NCBI GenBank assembly: GCA_963744255.1
Contig: CAVUSZ010000047.1
Location: 103,085 to 167,084, forward strand
Source of the DNA: DATEDA01 sp963744255
GTDB lineage: Bacteria; Pseudomonadota; Gammaproteobacteria; Burkholderiales; SG8-39
Direction: 5' to 3'
Length of the DNA stretch: 64,000 nucleotides
The notes beneath the pieces are model-generated. The model had not been told where the DNA came from. It ran no database searches and worked only from the letters and a program-made list of their open reading frames with translations. This document shows, piece by piece, positions 10,794 through 19,186 of the stretch. Position 1 is the stretch's first letter. The number at the start of each line of letters is the position of its first letter. A program made the position numbers and the translations under genes.

Positions 10794-12245
10794 TTGAAGC
10801 TCGCGAACTTCTACTACCCGAGGTCGTTCCTCAAGCTGCTGCTGATCGGCTTCGTCGTCGTGTCGGCGCCGCTCATCGTCGCGCTCGTGAACGCGGCGAT
10901 CTCGATGCAGCGGCTCGCCACGATGAGCGAGAGCGCGGTCGATCAGGCGGCGCAGGCCGCGCGCAGCTCGCGGCTCCTGATGGAGCAGGCCCTGTCGATG
11001 GAGCGGGTGGTGCGGCAGTACGTGATCCTCGACGACGCCGGGCTGCTCGAGGATTACGACAAGATCCGCGCCAACTTCAAGCGCACAACGAGCGAACTGT
11101 CGCTGCTGCCGCTCGACGAGCTGCAGCTTTCCGAGCTGAACCGCACCATCGACAAGGAGCAGGCGCTCTATGAAGCGCTCGCCGCGCAGCCGGCGCAGGG
11201 CCCCGAGCGCCGCAAGCTCATCGACGGCTACGTGGATCTGTCCGGCCTCGCGAAGAACGTGCTGCACGAGTCCAACCTGCTGATCGACCGCGAGATCGAC
11301 CGCATGCGCGCCGCGGCGGCGGCGACGCAGCGGGCGCTCTTCGTAGAGCTCGCGGCGGCGTTCCCGCTCGGCCTCGCGATCGCGGCGCTCTTCGCGTTTC
11401 TCATCGCGCGCCCCATCCGACAGCTCGACCGCGCGATCCGCCGGCTGGGCGCGGGCGAGTTCGGCGCTGCGCTCGACGTGCAGGGCCCGGCCGACCTCGA
11501 GTACCTTGGCGAGCGGCTCGAGTGGCTGCGCCGCCGGCTCGCGGCGGTCGAGGAGCAGAAGGCGCGATTCCTGCGTCACGTCTCGCACGAGCTGAAGACA
11601 CCGCTCACCGCGCTCCGCGAGGGCTCGGAGCTCCTTGCCGACGGCGCGGCGGGGCCGGTCACCCGCGAGCAGCGGGAGATCGTCGCGATCCTGCAGTCGA
11701 ACAGCGTGCACCTCCAGCGGCTGATCGAGGATCTGCTTCATTACCAGCGCGCGGTCGCCGGCGTCGAGCAGCTCAAGCTCGCGAAGGTGGATCTCACGAT
11801 GGTGGCGCAAGCGGCGATCGACGGGCACAAGCTGTACGCTGCCGGACGGTCGGTCGAGTTCGCGCTCGATGGCAGGCCCGCGCCGCTCCTCGGCGACGAG
11901 GAGAAGCTGCGGGTGGTCGTCGATAACCTGGTGTCGAACGCGGTGAAGTATTCGCCGGCAGGCGGGACGGTGCGCGTCACGGTCAAGCCTCGCGAGGAGG
12001 AGGTCTGCCTCGAGACGACGGACGAGGGTCCGGGGGTGCCCGAAGCCGACCGCGAGAAGGTATTCGACTGGTTCTTCCAGGGCGAGCGGCCGGCGGGCGC
12101 GCGCGTGAAGGGCAGCGGGCTGGGGCTCGCGATCGCACGCGAGTTCGCGGTGGCGCACGGCGGCACGATCGAAGCGCTAGGCGGCCCGGGCGGACGCTTC
12201 CGCCTGATCCTGCCGCAGGTCGCCTCGCGGAAGGAGGGGGCGTGA
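10794..12245 (+). CDS. glrK: sensor histidine kinase, GlrK/QseE type
   Basis: A 483-residue kinase: membrane helix at residues ~12-34, a helical periplasmic domain to about 180, a second helix (~184-205), HAMP, then HisKA with the phosphoacceptor in FLRHVSHELKTPLTALREG (~260) and HATPase_c (NLVSNAVKYSP, DEGPGVPEAD, GSGLGLAIA). The start is TTG 10794. The next genes are a lipoprotein and a sigma-54 response regulator, the same order as E. coli glrK-qseG-glrR, which is the main reason for the gene name. The stop overlaps the next start. Confidence 0.85.
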   Translation: MKLANFYYPRSFLKLLLIGFVVVSAPLIVALVNAAISMQRLATMSESAVDQAAQAARSSRLLMEQALSMERVVRQYVILDDAGLLEDYDKIRANFKRTTSELSLLPLDELQLSELNRTIDKEQALYEALAAQPAQGPERRKLIDGYVDLSGLAKNVLHESNLLIDREIDRMRAAAAATQRALFVELAAAFPLGLAIAALFAFLIARPIRQLDRAIRRLGAGEFGAALDVQGPADLEYLGERLEWLRRRLAAVEEQKARFLRHVSHELKTPLTALREGSELLADGAAGPVTREQREIVAILQSNSVHLQRLIEDLLHYQRAVAGVEQLKLAKVDLTMVAQAAIDGHKLYAAGRSVEFALDGRPAPLLGDEEKLRVVVDNLVSNAVKYSPAGGTVRVTVKPREEEVCLETTDEGPGVPEADREKVFDWFFQGERPAGARVKGSGLGLAIAREFAVAHGGTIEALGGPGGRFRLILPQVASRKEGA

Positions 12246-12835
12246 AACGCGGAGCCGTGCTCGCCGTGCTCGCGCTCGCGGCGTGCGCGGCGGTGGAGCC
12301 GCCGGCACCGACGATCCCGGTGCCTCCGACCCCGGCCCCTACGACGCCGGCGCCTACGACCCCAGCGCCGGTGGTCGAGGCCGACGAGTTGCCGGGAGAG
12401 CCGGCAGCGCCGACGACCCCGGCGCCAGTGGTCGAGGCCGACGAGTCGCGCCAGGCGGCCGAGCTTCTGGGTTACTATCAGCGCGTGGCGGGTCTCGGGC
12501 TGGAAGAGCAGAAGCGCGAGCTGGCGACCGCGACGCAGTCGCTCAACCGGGAGCGCACCAACGCCAACCGCGTGCGGCTCGCGCTGGTCTACTCGATTCC
12601 CGGAACGGCATTCCAGGACGACGTCCGCGCGGCCCAGTTGCTCGAACCGGTGGCATCGGGCTCGGGCTCCGGCGCGCTTCGCCAGCTCGCGGGCCTCGTG
12701 TACGCGCAGATCAACGACCGCGTGAAGACCCAGAAGCGCGCCGACCAGCTCAAGGAGCAGGTCGAGCAGCTCCGCGCGGTCGACAAACAACTCATCGAGC
12801 GGGGGAGTCAGACACCCCCGCCGCGGAAACCATGA
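12242..12835 (+). CDS. qseG: lipoprotein in QseG position of the glrK-glrR operon
   Basis: A 197-residue protein with a lipoprotein signal (LAVLALAACAAV). After the cysteine comes a proline/threonine-rich spacer containing two near-identical copies of TTPAPVVEADE, about 58 bp apart in the DNA (around 12356 and 12414). The rest is helical with a probable coiled coil near the C-terminus (KTQKRADQLKEQVEQLRAVDKQL). It begins with GTG 12242 overlapping the kinase stop. In E. coli the equivalent lipoprotein, QseG, modulates the GlrK/QseE kinase; assigning that role here rests on position, not clear sequence similarity. Confidence 0.65.
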   Translation: MKRGAVLAVLALAACAAVEPPAPTIPVPPTPAPTTPAPTTPAPVVEADELPGEPAAPTTPAPVVEADESRQAAELLGYYQRVAGLGLEEQKRELATATQSLNRERTNANRVRLALVYSIPGTAFQDDVRAAQLLEPVASGSGSGALRQLAGLVYAQINDRVKTQKRADQLKEQVEQLRAVDKQLIERGSQTPPPRKP

Positions 12836-12970
12836 CCGAGCGGCCGCGCGAACGTTCGCAGGACTGCCGGCAGAACTGGGGATCCACGGGGGGGCATGCC
12901 CTCCCGGTCCGGCGTGGGGGCGATACTAGGAGCGTCCCCCCATGTTCGTGCGAGTGCTCCGGTACCGCGT

Positions 12971-14359
12971 ATGAATGCTAACCAAGCGCAGAAGATGGTT
13001 CTCGTCGTCGACGACGATCCCGACCTCCTGAAACTGCTCGCGCTGCGGCTCAGCGCCGCCGGCTACTCGGCGCAGACCGCCGGAAGCGGCGAGCGCGCGC
13101 TCGCTGCGATCGCGGTGTCGCGACCGGACGTGGTCGTGACCGACCTCAAGATGGGCGGCATGGACGGCCTGGCGCTGTTCGAGGCGATCCAGCGCACGGC
13201 ACCCACGCTGCCGGTGATCATCCTGACGGCGCACGGGACGATTCCGGACGCGGTGGGCGCGACCCGGCGCGGCGTGTTCGGGTTCCTGCCGAAGCCGTTC
13301 GAGGCGCGTGAGCTGCTCGCGCAGGTCGAGCAGGCGTTGAAGCTCTCCCCGTCGGCGTCGGCCGAAGGCGCAGCCGACGACTGGCGTGCCGGGATCGTTA
13401 CCGCCAGCCCTCAGGTCGAGGATCTGTTGCGGCGGGCGCGGCTGGTGGCGCAATCCGACGCGAGCGTTCTCCTCGTCGGCGCCAGCGGCGCGGGCAAGGA
13501 GGTGCTCGCGCGCGCGATCCACCGCGCAAGCAAGCGGCGCGATGCGCCGTTCGTCGCGGTGAACTGCGCGGCGATCCCCGAGGCGCTGCTCGAGAGCGAG
13601 CTCTTCGGCCACCGCAAGGGCGCCTTCACGGGCGCGAGCTACGACCACAAGGGCCTGTTCCAGTCGGCCGAAGGCGGCACGGTGTTCCTCGACGAAATCG
13701 GGGACATGCCGGTCGCGCTGCAGGTGAAGCTCCTCCGTTCGCTGCAGGAGCGCGAAGTGCGCCCGGTCGGCGCCGCGCAGACGGTCCCGGTCGACGTGCG
13801 CATCATTTCGGCGACGCACCGCAACCTCGAGGAGCGGGTTGCGCGCGCGGAATTCCGGGAGGATCTCTACTACCGGCTGAACGTCGTGTCGTTCGCGATC
13901 CCGTCGCTCGCCGAACGGCGTGAAGACGTCGTCCCGCTAGCGCAGCACTTCCTGGCGGCGACTGCCGTGCGCTACGGCAAGGACGTACGCGCATTCGCGC
14001 CGGAGGCGCTGGAGCTTCTGATCGCCGCGCCATGGCCGGGAAACGTGCGCCAGCTCGCGAACGCCGTCGAGCAGGCGGTTGCCCTTGCCACCTCGCCTAT
14101 CCTGCCGGCCGCGCTCGTAGCCGCCGCGCTGAAGAGCGAGCCGGTCGGACTGACGCCGCTCGACGAGGCGAAGCGCGGGTTCGAGCGCGACTACCTCGTG
14201 CGGATCCTGCGACTCACGCGCGGCAACGTTTCGCGGGCGGCGCGCCTCGCGCAGCGCAACCGCACCGAGTTCTACAAGCTGCTCGAGCGCCATCAGCTTC
14301 AGCCGGGGATGTTCAAGATGGAGAAGGGCGAGCGCAGCGCGCTCGCCGTCGAACGATGA
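12971..14359 (+). CDS. glrR: sigma-54 dependent response regulator, GlrR/QseF type
   Basis: A 462-residue activator with three domains. The receiver domain (1-125) has acidic DDDPD and phosphoacceptor aspartate in VVVTDLKMGGMDG. The AAA+ domain (~140-375) has Walker A GASGAGKE, the sigma-54 contacting GAFTGA loop and Walker B GGTVFLDEIGDM. The C-terminal Fis-type helix-turn-helix is GNVSRAARLAQRNRTEFYK. The start is ATG 12971; the frame is open upstream but without homology. The stop overlaps the next gene (ATGA). A matching sigma-54 promoter with TGTC-N10-GACA sites lies about 300 bp downstream. Confidence 0.9.
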   Translation: MNANQAQKMVLVVDDDPDLLKLLALRLSAAGYSAQTAGSGERALAAIAVSRPDVVVTDLKMGGMDGLALFEAIQRTAPTLPVIILTAHGTIPDAVGATRRGVFGFLPKPFEARELLAQVEQALKLSPSASAEGAADDWRAGIVTASPQVEDLLRRARLVAQSDASVLLVGASGAGKEVLARAIHRASKRRDAPFVAVNCAAIPEALLESELFGHRKGAFTGASYDHKGLFQSAEGGTVFLDEIGDMPVALQVKLLRSLQEREVRPVGAAQTVPVDVRIISATHRNLEERVARAEFREDLYYRLNVVSFAIPSLAERREDVVPLAQHFLAATAVRYGKDVRAFAPEALELLIAAPWPGNVRQLANAVEQAVALATSPILPAALVAAALKSEPVGLTPLDEAKRGFERDYLVRILRLTRGNVSRAARLAQRNRTEFYKLLERHQLQPGMFKMEKGERSALAVER

Positions 14360-14628
14360 GGAGCGCCTTGCGAGCGGCCGTGCTCGCGGCGCTGATCCTC
14401 GCCGCCGCCTGCGCGAGGAACGACGACCTCCGTCCCGGAGCGCAGAGCCCGGCGACCGTGACCGGCTCGGTCAACCTGTCGGGCTTTCCGCCTGAGTTCC
14501 GGCGCGGCTTCACCGATGGCTGCGGCGCGGCGCGCGCGAGCGATACCGCGCAGCGCCCCAAGAAAGGGGAAGCGCAGTACGTCGCCGGCTGGCAGGACGG
14601 CTTCGACTACTGCAGGCCGCGCAAGTAG
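14356..14628 (+). CDS. small secreted lipoprotein, unrecognised
   Basis: A 90-residue protein with a lipoprotein signal (LAALILAAACARND), so it should be anchored after cleavage at the cysteine near residue 21. The mature part has two further cysteines and a pattern (GFTDGCGAARASD, YVAGWQDGFDYCRP) that could form a disulfide. It starts in an ATGA overlap with glrR, so it is the fourth gene of that operon. I do not recognise a functional family. Confidence 0.7.
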   Translation: MRSALRAAVLAALILAAACARNDDLRPGAQSPATVTGSVNLSGFPPEFRRGFTDGCGAARASDTAQRPKKGEAQYVAGWQDGFDYCRPRK

Positions 14629-14652
14629 CGCAGGGATTTTCCCGCACCTCCC

Positions 14653-14670
14653 TGTCGTCCTCCAACGACA
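14653..14670 (+). promoter_or_regulatory. GlrR-type binding site 1 (TGTC-N10-GACA)
   Basis: A perfect TGTC-N10-GACA inverted repeat: TGTC at 14653-14656 and GACA at 14667-14670. This is the published consensus for GlrR (QseF) at the E. coli glmY promoter. It lies 25 bp after the small lipoprotein gene and 131 bp upstream of the sigma-54 -24 element. Confidence 0.7.
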
Positions 14671-14711
14671 CAGCCTGTCAGGGCGAACAATCGATTGCAG
14701 CCTGGCGGCCC

Positions 14712-14729
14712 TGTCGGGCACGAGCGACA
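14712..14729 (+). promoter_or_regulatory. GlrR-type binding site 2 (TGTC-N10-GACA)
   Basis: A second perfect TGTC-N10-GACA repeat, TGTC at 14712-14715 and GACA at 14726-14729, 59 bp downstream of site 1 and 55 bp upstream of the -24 element. A lone TGTC half-site lies between the two at 14676-14679. Two or more such sites are expected for an enhancer-type activator. Confidence 0.7.
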
Positions 14730-14751
14730 GAGCGCGCCGTCGCCTGTACCG

Positions 14752-14764
14752 CAAGAGGTTGATT
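14752..14764 (+). promoter_or_regulatory. IHF consensus site
   Basis: The 13-mer CAAGAGGTTGATT fits YAA-N4-TTGATW exactly, the reverse complement of the IHF consensus. It sits between the activator sites and the sigma-54 promoter, where IHF bending is normally required to bring the bound activator to the polymerase. Confidence 0.6.
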
Positions 14765-14783
14765 CACTTGAGATTGTGTGCGT

Positions 14784-14799
14784 TGGCACGAGGGTTGCG
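14784..14799 (+). promoter_or_regulatory. sigma-54 promoter (-24/-12)
   Basis: TGGCACG at 14784-14790 and TTGC at 14795-14798 give a perfect -24/-12 match with the required spacing (TGGCACG-N4-TTGC). Transcription would begin near 14810. An AAGGAG ribosome site (14813-14818) and ATG 14829 follow directly, so the promoter serves the gene at 14829-15197. Confidence 0.85.
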
Positions 14800-14828
14800 A
14801 GAGGGTGACCCGAAGGAGTGTCGAGGCT

Positions 14829-15197
14829 ATGGATGCGGCGATGCGCATCTGGCCGCATCTGCTCATCGTCGGAACCGTAGCGCTGATCGGGGTGGCCATC
14901 TTCGCGGGTCTGGTCCCGACGCGGAAAGCGGAGAAGTCCGAGGCGGCGCCGGACTCGCACCGGGCGGGAGCCTCGTCCTGTGCGAACTGCGGCACCGTCG
15001 AGGCGATCCGCACCGTCGTCGTCGCGGTCGGACCGGAAGGTGCCAAGCGCACCGTTTATCGCATCACGGTGCGGATGGACGACGGCTCGTACCGGACGCT
15101 GTCGCAGGCGCCGCCGCCGTCGGTCGCGGTGGGCGAAGCGGTGAGGATTACGGACGGCGCCATCGTCAGGCCGCCGTCGCAGGAGGTGAAAGGGTAA
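14829..15197 (+). CDS. membrane-anchored envelope protein, predicted GlrR target
   Basis: A 122-residue protein with one N-terminal membrane helix (~10-28), a basic/acidic linker, then a small domain starting SSCANCGTVEAI and continuing YRITVRMDDGSYRTLSQ. That C-terminal domain resembles the one found after the glycine zipper in SlyB/YcfJ-like envelope proteins, but no glycine zipper is present. ATG 14829 has an AAGGAG ribosome site 10 bp upstream. It stands alone behind the sigma-54 promoter and is followed by a terminator, so it is probably a single-gene transcript controlled by the neighbouring GlrR homologue. Confidence 0.7.
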   Translation: MDAAMRIWPHLLIVGTVALIGVAIFAGLVPTRKAEKSEAAPDSHRAGASSCANCGTVEAIRTVVVAVGPEGAKRTVYRITVRMDDGSYRTLSQAPPPSVAVGEAVRITDGAIVRPPSQEVKG

Positions 15198-15283
15198 CCG
15201 CGGGCGAGTGCGCCCTGGAAAACAACGCGATCACATCCTCCCCGGGAGAGCTCTCCCCGAGCGTTTCATGAGCTCTCCATTCA

Positions 15284-15319
15284 GGCCCGCTCCCCTCCCC
15301 GCGGGCCTTTCTTTTTTTG
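15284..15319 (+). terminator. Rho-independent terminator, probably bidirectional
   Basis: A GGCCCGC (15284-15290) / GCGGGCC (15301-15307) stem with a 10-nt loop is followed by a T-rich tract to 15319. A second short hairpin (15312-15337) between a T run and an A run would serve the converging minus-strand gene that ends at 15438. Confidence 0.7.
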
Positions 15320-15437
15320 TGCGCTCGCGCAAAAAAAGGCCCAAGGCCCCGATACGAACAAGGGACAAGGGAAAGGGTGGGACCCTTCCCTTCCCACAGG
15401 TCTCGGACGAACCGGTCGAGATCGTAGACATCGCGAT

Positions 15438-15785
15438 TCATGATGCGCCCAGCTTCGATAGCGCGCCGCTCAGCCGGGATCGCAGCGCCTGCTCGGTCTC
15501 GTCGGCGCCGTCGGCCGGTGAGTCGAGGAACGTCCCGATCCGTTCGACGGCGGCGGCAAGCTCGTCCATCCGCGTCAACCGCCCGTATAGGGCGGAGCGC
15601 TGCTCGAGGAGTGCGCCGAGCTGCTCGTCGCAACGGGCGATCGGCGTCGGGTAGCGGCTGATCTCCTCGTTCAGGTGCGCCACCCGGCGCTCGAGATGGG
15701 CACGCAACTCCTCCCAGAGCGCCGGCACTGCGGCGAGCCCCGCCGCATCGCCGGGCGCACTGCGGGTGCCGGGGGCTCGGGTCAC
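15438..15785 (-). CDS. hypothetical coiled-coil protein
   Basis: A 115-residue, largely helical protein with no signal peptide or membrane segment. The middle (WEELRAHLERRVAHLNEE to LYGRLTRMDELAAAVERI) has the heptad spacing of a coiled coil. It begins with GTG 15785, 4 bp after the peroxiredoxin stop, so the two are probably co-transcribed. No family recognised; a role with the peroxiredoxin is only positional inference. Confidence 0.55.
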   Translation of the reverse strand: MTRAPGTRSAPGDAAGLAAVPALWEELRAHLERRVAHLNEEISRYPTPIARCDEQLGALLEQRSALYGRLTRMDELAAAVERIGTFLDSPADGADETEQALRSRLSGALSKLGAS

Positions 15786-15789
15786 GCGC

Positions 15790-16449
15790 CTACTTCGGCT
15801 GCGGCACGATGCGCAGGTACGGCCGCGGCGCCTGCCAGCCGTCGGGGAACTGCTTCTTCGCCTCCTCGTCGGGAACCGAGGCGAGGATGATCACGTCCTC
15901 GCCCTGCCGCCAGTTCACCGGCGTGGCCACCTTGTGCCTGGCGGTGAGCTGCATCGAGTCGAGCACCCGCAGCACCTCGTCGAAGTTGCGCCCGGTGCTC
16001 ATCGGGTAGGTGAGCATCAGCTTGATCTTCTTGTCCGGCCCGATCACGAACACCGAGCGCACCGTCGCGTTGTCCGCCGCGGTGCGCTTGGCCGCCTCGC
16101 CGCTCGCGTTCGGATGGATCATGTCGTAGAGCTTCGCCACCTCCAGGTTCGCATCGCCGATGATCGGGTAGTTGGGCGCATGCCCCTGGGTTTCCTCGAT
16201 GTCGTTCGCCCAGCGCTCGTGATCGCCGACCGAGTCGATGCTCAGCCCCAGGATCTTGGTGTTGCGCCGGTCGAACTCGGGCTTCAGCCGGGCCATGTAG
16301 CCGAGCTCGGTGGTGCACACCGGCGTGAAGTCCTTCGGGTGGGAGAACAGGATCGCCCACCCGTTGCCGATCCAGTCGTGAAACTTGATCGGTCCCTGCG
16401 TGGTCTGCGCCGTAAAGTCCGGCGCCTCGTCGCCTATACGCAATGGCAT
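15790..16449 (-). CDS. 1-Cys peroxiredoxin (Prx6/AhpC family)
   Basis: A 219-residue thiol peroxidase. The peroxidatic cysteine lies in DFTPVCTTELGYMA (~residue 47), preceded by the conserved WAILFSHPKDFTP strand. The long C-terminal extension after DEVLRVLDSMQLT is typical of the Prx6 type, which works without a resolving cysteine. It reduces H2O2 and organic or lipid hydroperoxides. ATG 16447-16449 is preceded on the minus strand by an AGGAGG-like site. Confidence 0.93.
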   Translation of the reverse strand: MPLRIGDEAPDFTAQTTQGPIKFHDWIGNGWAILFSHPKDFTPVCTTELGYMARLKPEFDRRNTKILGLSIDSVGDHERWANDIEETQGHAPNYPIIGDANLEVAKLYDMIHPNASGEAAKRTAADNATVRSVFVIGPDKKIKLMLTYPMSTGRNFDEVLRVLDSMQLTARHKVATPVNWRQGEDVIILASVPDEEAKKQFPDGWQAPRPYLRIVPQPK

Positions 16450-16563
16450 GCTCAGCCTCCTGTAAGAAGTCCGATCGTCCGGAGATCGGATCGTACGAGC
16501 CGCACGGCCAACCGTTTATCCGCAAGTCGCCGCGCGGATCCGGAAATCGCAAGCCTAGCGCTT

Positions 16564-17361
16564 CTAGACCGCTATCGGTGCCTTGATGGCAGGGTGCGGG
16601 TCGTAGCCTTCGAGAGTGAAATCCCCGTACTCGAAGCCGAAGATGTCCTTCACCGCCGGGTTGAGCCTGAGCCGCGGGAAGGGCCGCGGCGTGCGCGCGA
16701 GCTGCTCGCGCGCCTGGTCCAGATGGTTGAGATAGAGATGCGCGTCGCCCAGCGTATGCACGAACTCGCCCGGCTTCAGCCCGGTCACCTGCGCGATCAT
16801 CCGCGTGAGCAGCGCGTAGGAGGCGATGTTGAACGGCACGCCGAGGAAGATGTCGGCGCTGCGCTGGTAGAGCTGGCACGAGAGCCGGCCCTCCGCCACG
16901 TAGAACTGGAAGAGGGCGTGGCATGGCGGCAGCGCCATGCGCTCGACGTCGGCCGGGTTCCAGGCGGTGACGAGGTGGCGGCGCGAGTCGGGCTTCGTCC
17001 GGATCGACTCGACCACGCGTGCTATCTGGTCGATGATCCCGCCGTGACGGTCGGGCCAGTTGCGCCACTGGTAGCCGTAGACGGGGCCGAGATCGCCGTC
17101 GGGGCCGGCCCACTCGTCCCAGATCGTCACGCCTCGTTCCTGCAGCCAGCGCACATTCGTGTCGCCGCGCAGGAACCAGAGCAGCTCGTAGATGATCGAC
17201 TTGAGGTGGAGCTTCTTTGTCGTGAGCAGCGGAAAGCGGTCGGAGAGGTCGAACCGCATCTGCCAGCCGAACACCGATCGCGTGCCGGTTCCCGTGCGAT
17301 CGCTCTTGGGGTGACCCCGCTCGAGCACGTGCCCCATGAGATCGAGATAGGCCTGTTCCAT
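16564..17361 (-). CDS. thyA: thymidylate synthase
   Basis: A 265-residue ThyA of standard length from ATG 17359-17361. Visible motifs are DRTGTGTRSVFG, the LWFLRGDTN helix, the catalytic cysteine in ALPPCHALFQFYV, and LSCQLYQRSADIFLGVPFNIASYALL for dUMP binding. It methylates dUMP with methylenetetrahydrofolate, working with FolA (10252-10722) and Dcd (9218-9784). Confidence 0.97.
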   Translation of the reverse strand: MEQAYLDLMGHVLERGHPKSDRTGTGTRSVFGWQMRFDLSDRFPLLTTKKLHLKSIIYELLWFLRGDTNVRWLQERGVTIWDEWAGPDGDLGPVYGYQWRNWPDRHGGIIDQIARVVESIRTKPDSRRHLVTAWNPADVERMALPPCHALFQFYVAEGRLSCQLYQRSADIFLGVPFNIASYALLTRMIAQVTGLKPGEFVHTLGDAHLYLNHLDQAREQLARTPRPFPRLRLNPAVKDIFGFEYGDFTLEGYDPHPAIKAPIAV

Positions 17362-17454
17362 CGCTGCAAGTATAGCGGCGGGGCGCAAACTCTCGTCCCC
17401 ACATTTCGAGAGCCCGGGGGCGCGTGGCGCCGGTTCTCCGGCGGGCGCGGTGCT

Positions 17455-18690
17455 TCAGTGGGCGATGTAGTTGAACAGCTCCCGCGCCGATTGGAAGCGC
17501 GCATCGGGACGCTTCGCGAGCAGGCGGTCGACGATCGGCTGGTAGCCTGCGAGGCGCTTCGGCAGCCGCGGGACCTCGCCATGCACGTGCTGGTAGGCGA
17601 GCGCCGAGGCGTTGTCACCCGCGTAGGGCTGCCTGCCGGTCAGCATCTCGTACAGGATGACCCCGGTCGAATAGAGATCGCCGCGCTCGTCGTGCGGGTG
17701 GCCGAGGCACTGCTCCGGGCTCATATAGAGCGGCGTCGCCATCACCATCCCCTTCTGGGTGAGCGTCGTCGTCGCGTCGAGCTCCCGCGCGAGCCCGAAA
17801 TCGAGGATCGCGAGCCGGTGATTGGCACGAAACATGATGTTCTGCGGCTTGAGGTCGCGGTGGACGACGCCGGCGGTGTGGACGGCGTCGAGGGCCTCGG
17901 CCATCTGGACCAGGATCTTGAGCGCACCCATCGAGCTGATCCCCTTCTGGATGCGCTCGGAGAGGTCGCCTCCGGGAAAATACTCCATCGCGAGCCACGG
18001 GTTCTCGGCGCTGAACCCCTGGTCGAAGATCATTACGACGTGCTCGTTCTGGAGGCGCTGGATGATCTTGTACTCGCGCACGAACCGCGCCTGCGACTGC
18101 GGATCGCCCGCGAGGCGGGTGTCGAGCATCTTCAAGACGAGCTGTAGGCCGTCGGACTCGCGCTCGGCCAGGTAAACGCGCGACATCCCGCCCTCGCCGA
18201 TCTTCCGCAGCACGCGGTATCCCGACACGCCGACCTGGTCGGCGCCGGCCGGCTGGCCGATCTCGCCGACCTTGAGGCTCTGGGTCGACCGCAGCATCTC
18301 GCGGGAGATCTCGACCGACTCGATCATCGCCTCCTTGATCGCCATCGCGAGGCGGATCGGCGTGAGATCGGGCTTCTTGAGGTAATCGGCGGCGCCGGCC
18401 TTGACCGCTTTCACCGCCATGTCCTCGCCGCCGGTCTCGGAGAGCACGAGCGTCGGCGGCACGTGGCCCTCGGTGCGGAACTCGTTGAGCCACGCGAGCC
18501 CGTCCGCGCCCGCGCCCGGAACGTCGTCGAGCAGCAGCACGTCGTAGCGCCGCCAGTCGAAGCCGACTGCCGGCCGGCCCTGCGTGGCCGGGTCCCAGAG
18601 CGTCAGCGCCGCGTCCGGCATCGCCGCGGCGAGGTACTGCGTGACGCGGCTGCGGAACTCCGGGGAGTCGTCGATGACGAGGACGCGCAT
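17455..18690 (-). CDS. receiver domain - Ser/Thr kinase fusion
   Basis: A 411-residue protein. Residues 1-125 are a CheY-like receiver: acidic DDSP at 6-9, probable phosphoacceptor in VLLLDDVPGAGADG, the Ser of LVLSETGG and the Lys of ADYLKKPD. After a linker, residues ~155-411 form a Hanks-type kinase with GEGGMSRVYLA, VHRDLKPQNIMF, LDFGLARE and MSPEQCLG. No membrane segment is seen. The fusion suggests that a histidine kinase or acetyl phosphate input sets Ser/Thr kinase output. ATG 18688-18690 starts directly at the receiver. Confidence 0.87.
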   Translation of the reverse strand: MRVLVIDDSPEFRSRVTQYLAAAMPDAALTLWDPATQGRPAVGFDWRRYDVLLLDDVPGAGADGLAWLNEFRTEGHVPPTLVLSETGGEDMAVKAVKAGAADYLKKPDLTPIRLAMAIKEAMIESVEISREMLRSTQSLKVGEIGQPAGADQVGVSGYRVLRKIGEGGMSRVYLAERESDGLQLVLKMLDTRLAGDPQSQARFVREYKIIQRLQNEHVVMIFDQGFSAENPWLAMEYFPGGDLSERIQKGISSMGALKILVQMAEALDAVHTAGVVHRDLKPQNIMFRANHRLAILDFGLARELDATTTLTQKGMVMATPLYMSPEQCLGHPHDERGDLYSTGVILYEMLTGRQPYAGDNASALAYQHVHGEVPRLPKRLAGYQPIVDRLLAKRPDARFQSARELFNYIAH

Positions 18691-18694
18691 GCGA

Positions 18695-19102
18695 TTACGG
18701 TGGCGGCGGCTCGGACGATGATAGCCCCTTCCGGGGCGCCGCTTCACGTGGCGGAAGGAGCCAGAGTGTGACGGCTACCGCAATCCCGAAGAGGACATAG
18801 GCGACGGTGAACACCCCCTCGGGCATATCGTAATAGAGGAGCCGGCTCACCCAGCGCCCGACGAAGCTCGGACCGCCGGGGCTCGCGCGCCGCAGCGCGT
18901 CCTCCCAGACCGTCAGCGGGCAGGTGACGCCGACGAGGGCTTCGAGCGCGACGAACGCGATCGCCGCGAGGTGCGCGTAGCGGAATGTGCGGTTGCGGAC
19001 CCACCGCCAGCCGAGCGCGCCGCCGACGAGGATCAGCGCGAAGCCGCCGACGACAAACAGGACGAACGCGGAGTGGACGAGGAGGACGAGGTCGGCAGGC
19101 AC
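18695..19102 (-). CDS. DUF2784 family membrane protein
   Basis: A 135-residue membrane protein with four hydrophobic segments. The conserved ALVGVTCPLTVWEDALR and YYDMPEGVFTVAYVLFG stretches are those of DUF2784. Function unknown for the family. It ends 4 bp before the receiver-kinase gene starts, so the two are likely co-transcribed. Confidence 0.85.
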   Translation of the reverse strand: MPADLVLLVHSAFVLFVVGGFALILVGGALGWRWVRNRTFRYAHLAAIAFVALEALVGVTCPLTVWEDALRRASPGGPSFVGRWVSRLLYYDMPEGVFTVAYVLFGIAVAVTLWLLPPREAAPRKGLSSSEPPPP

Positions 19103-19186
19103 GGGGAACGCCAGGAACGCGCGACGCAGGCCGATCCGTCATTCCGCCGCGCTGTTTGCGCTTCTCTGCGCCCTCTCCGTCGAGGT

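Noticed and set aside
12848..12859. 12-bp perfect palindrome GCGAACGTTCGC and nearby G-rich/C-rich hairpins before glrR.
   Set aside because: Short and isolated in GC-rich DNA; no known operator matches, so not listed as a site.
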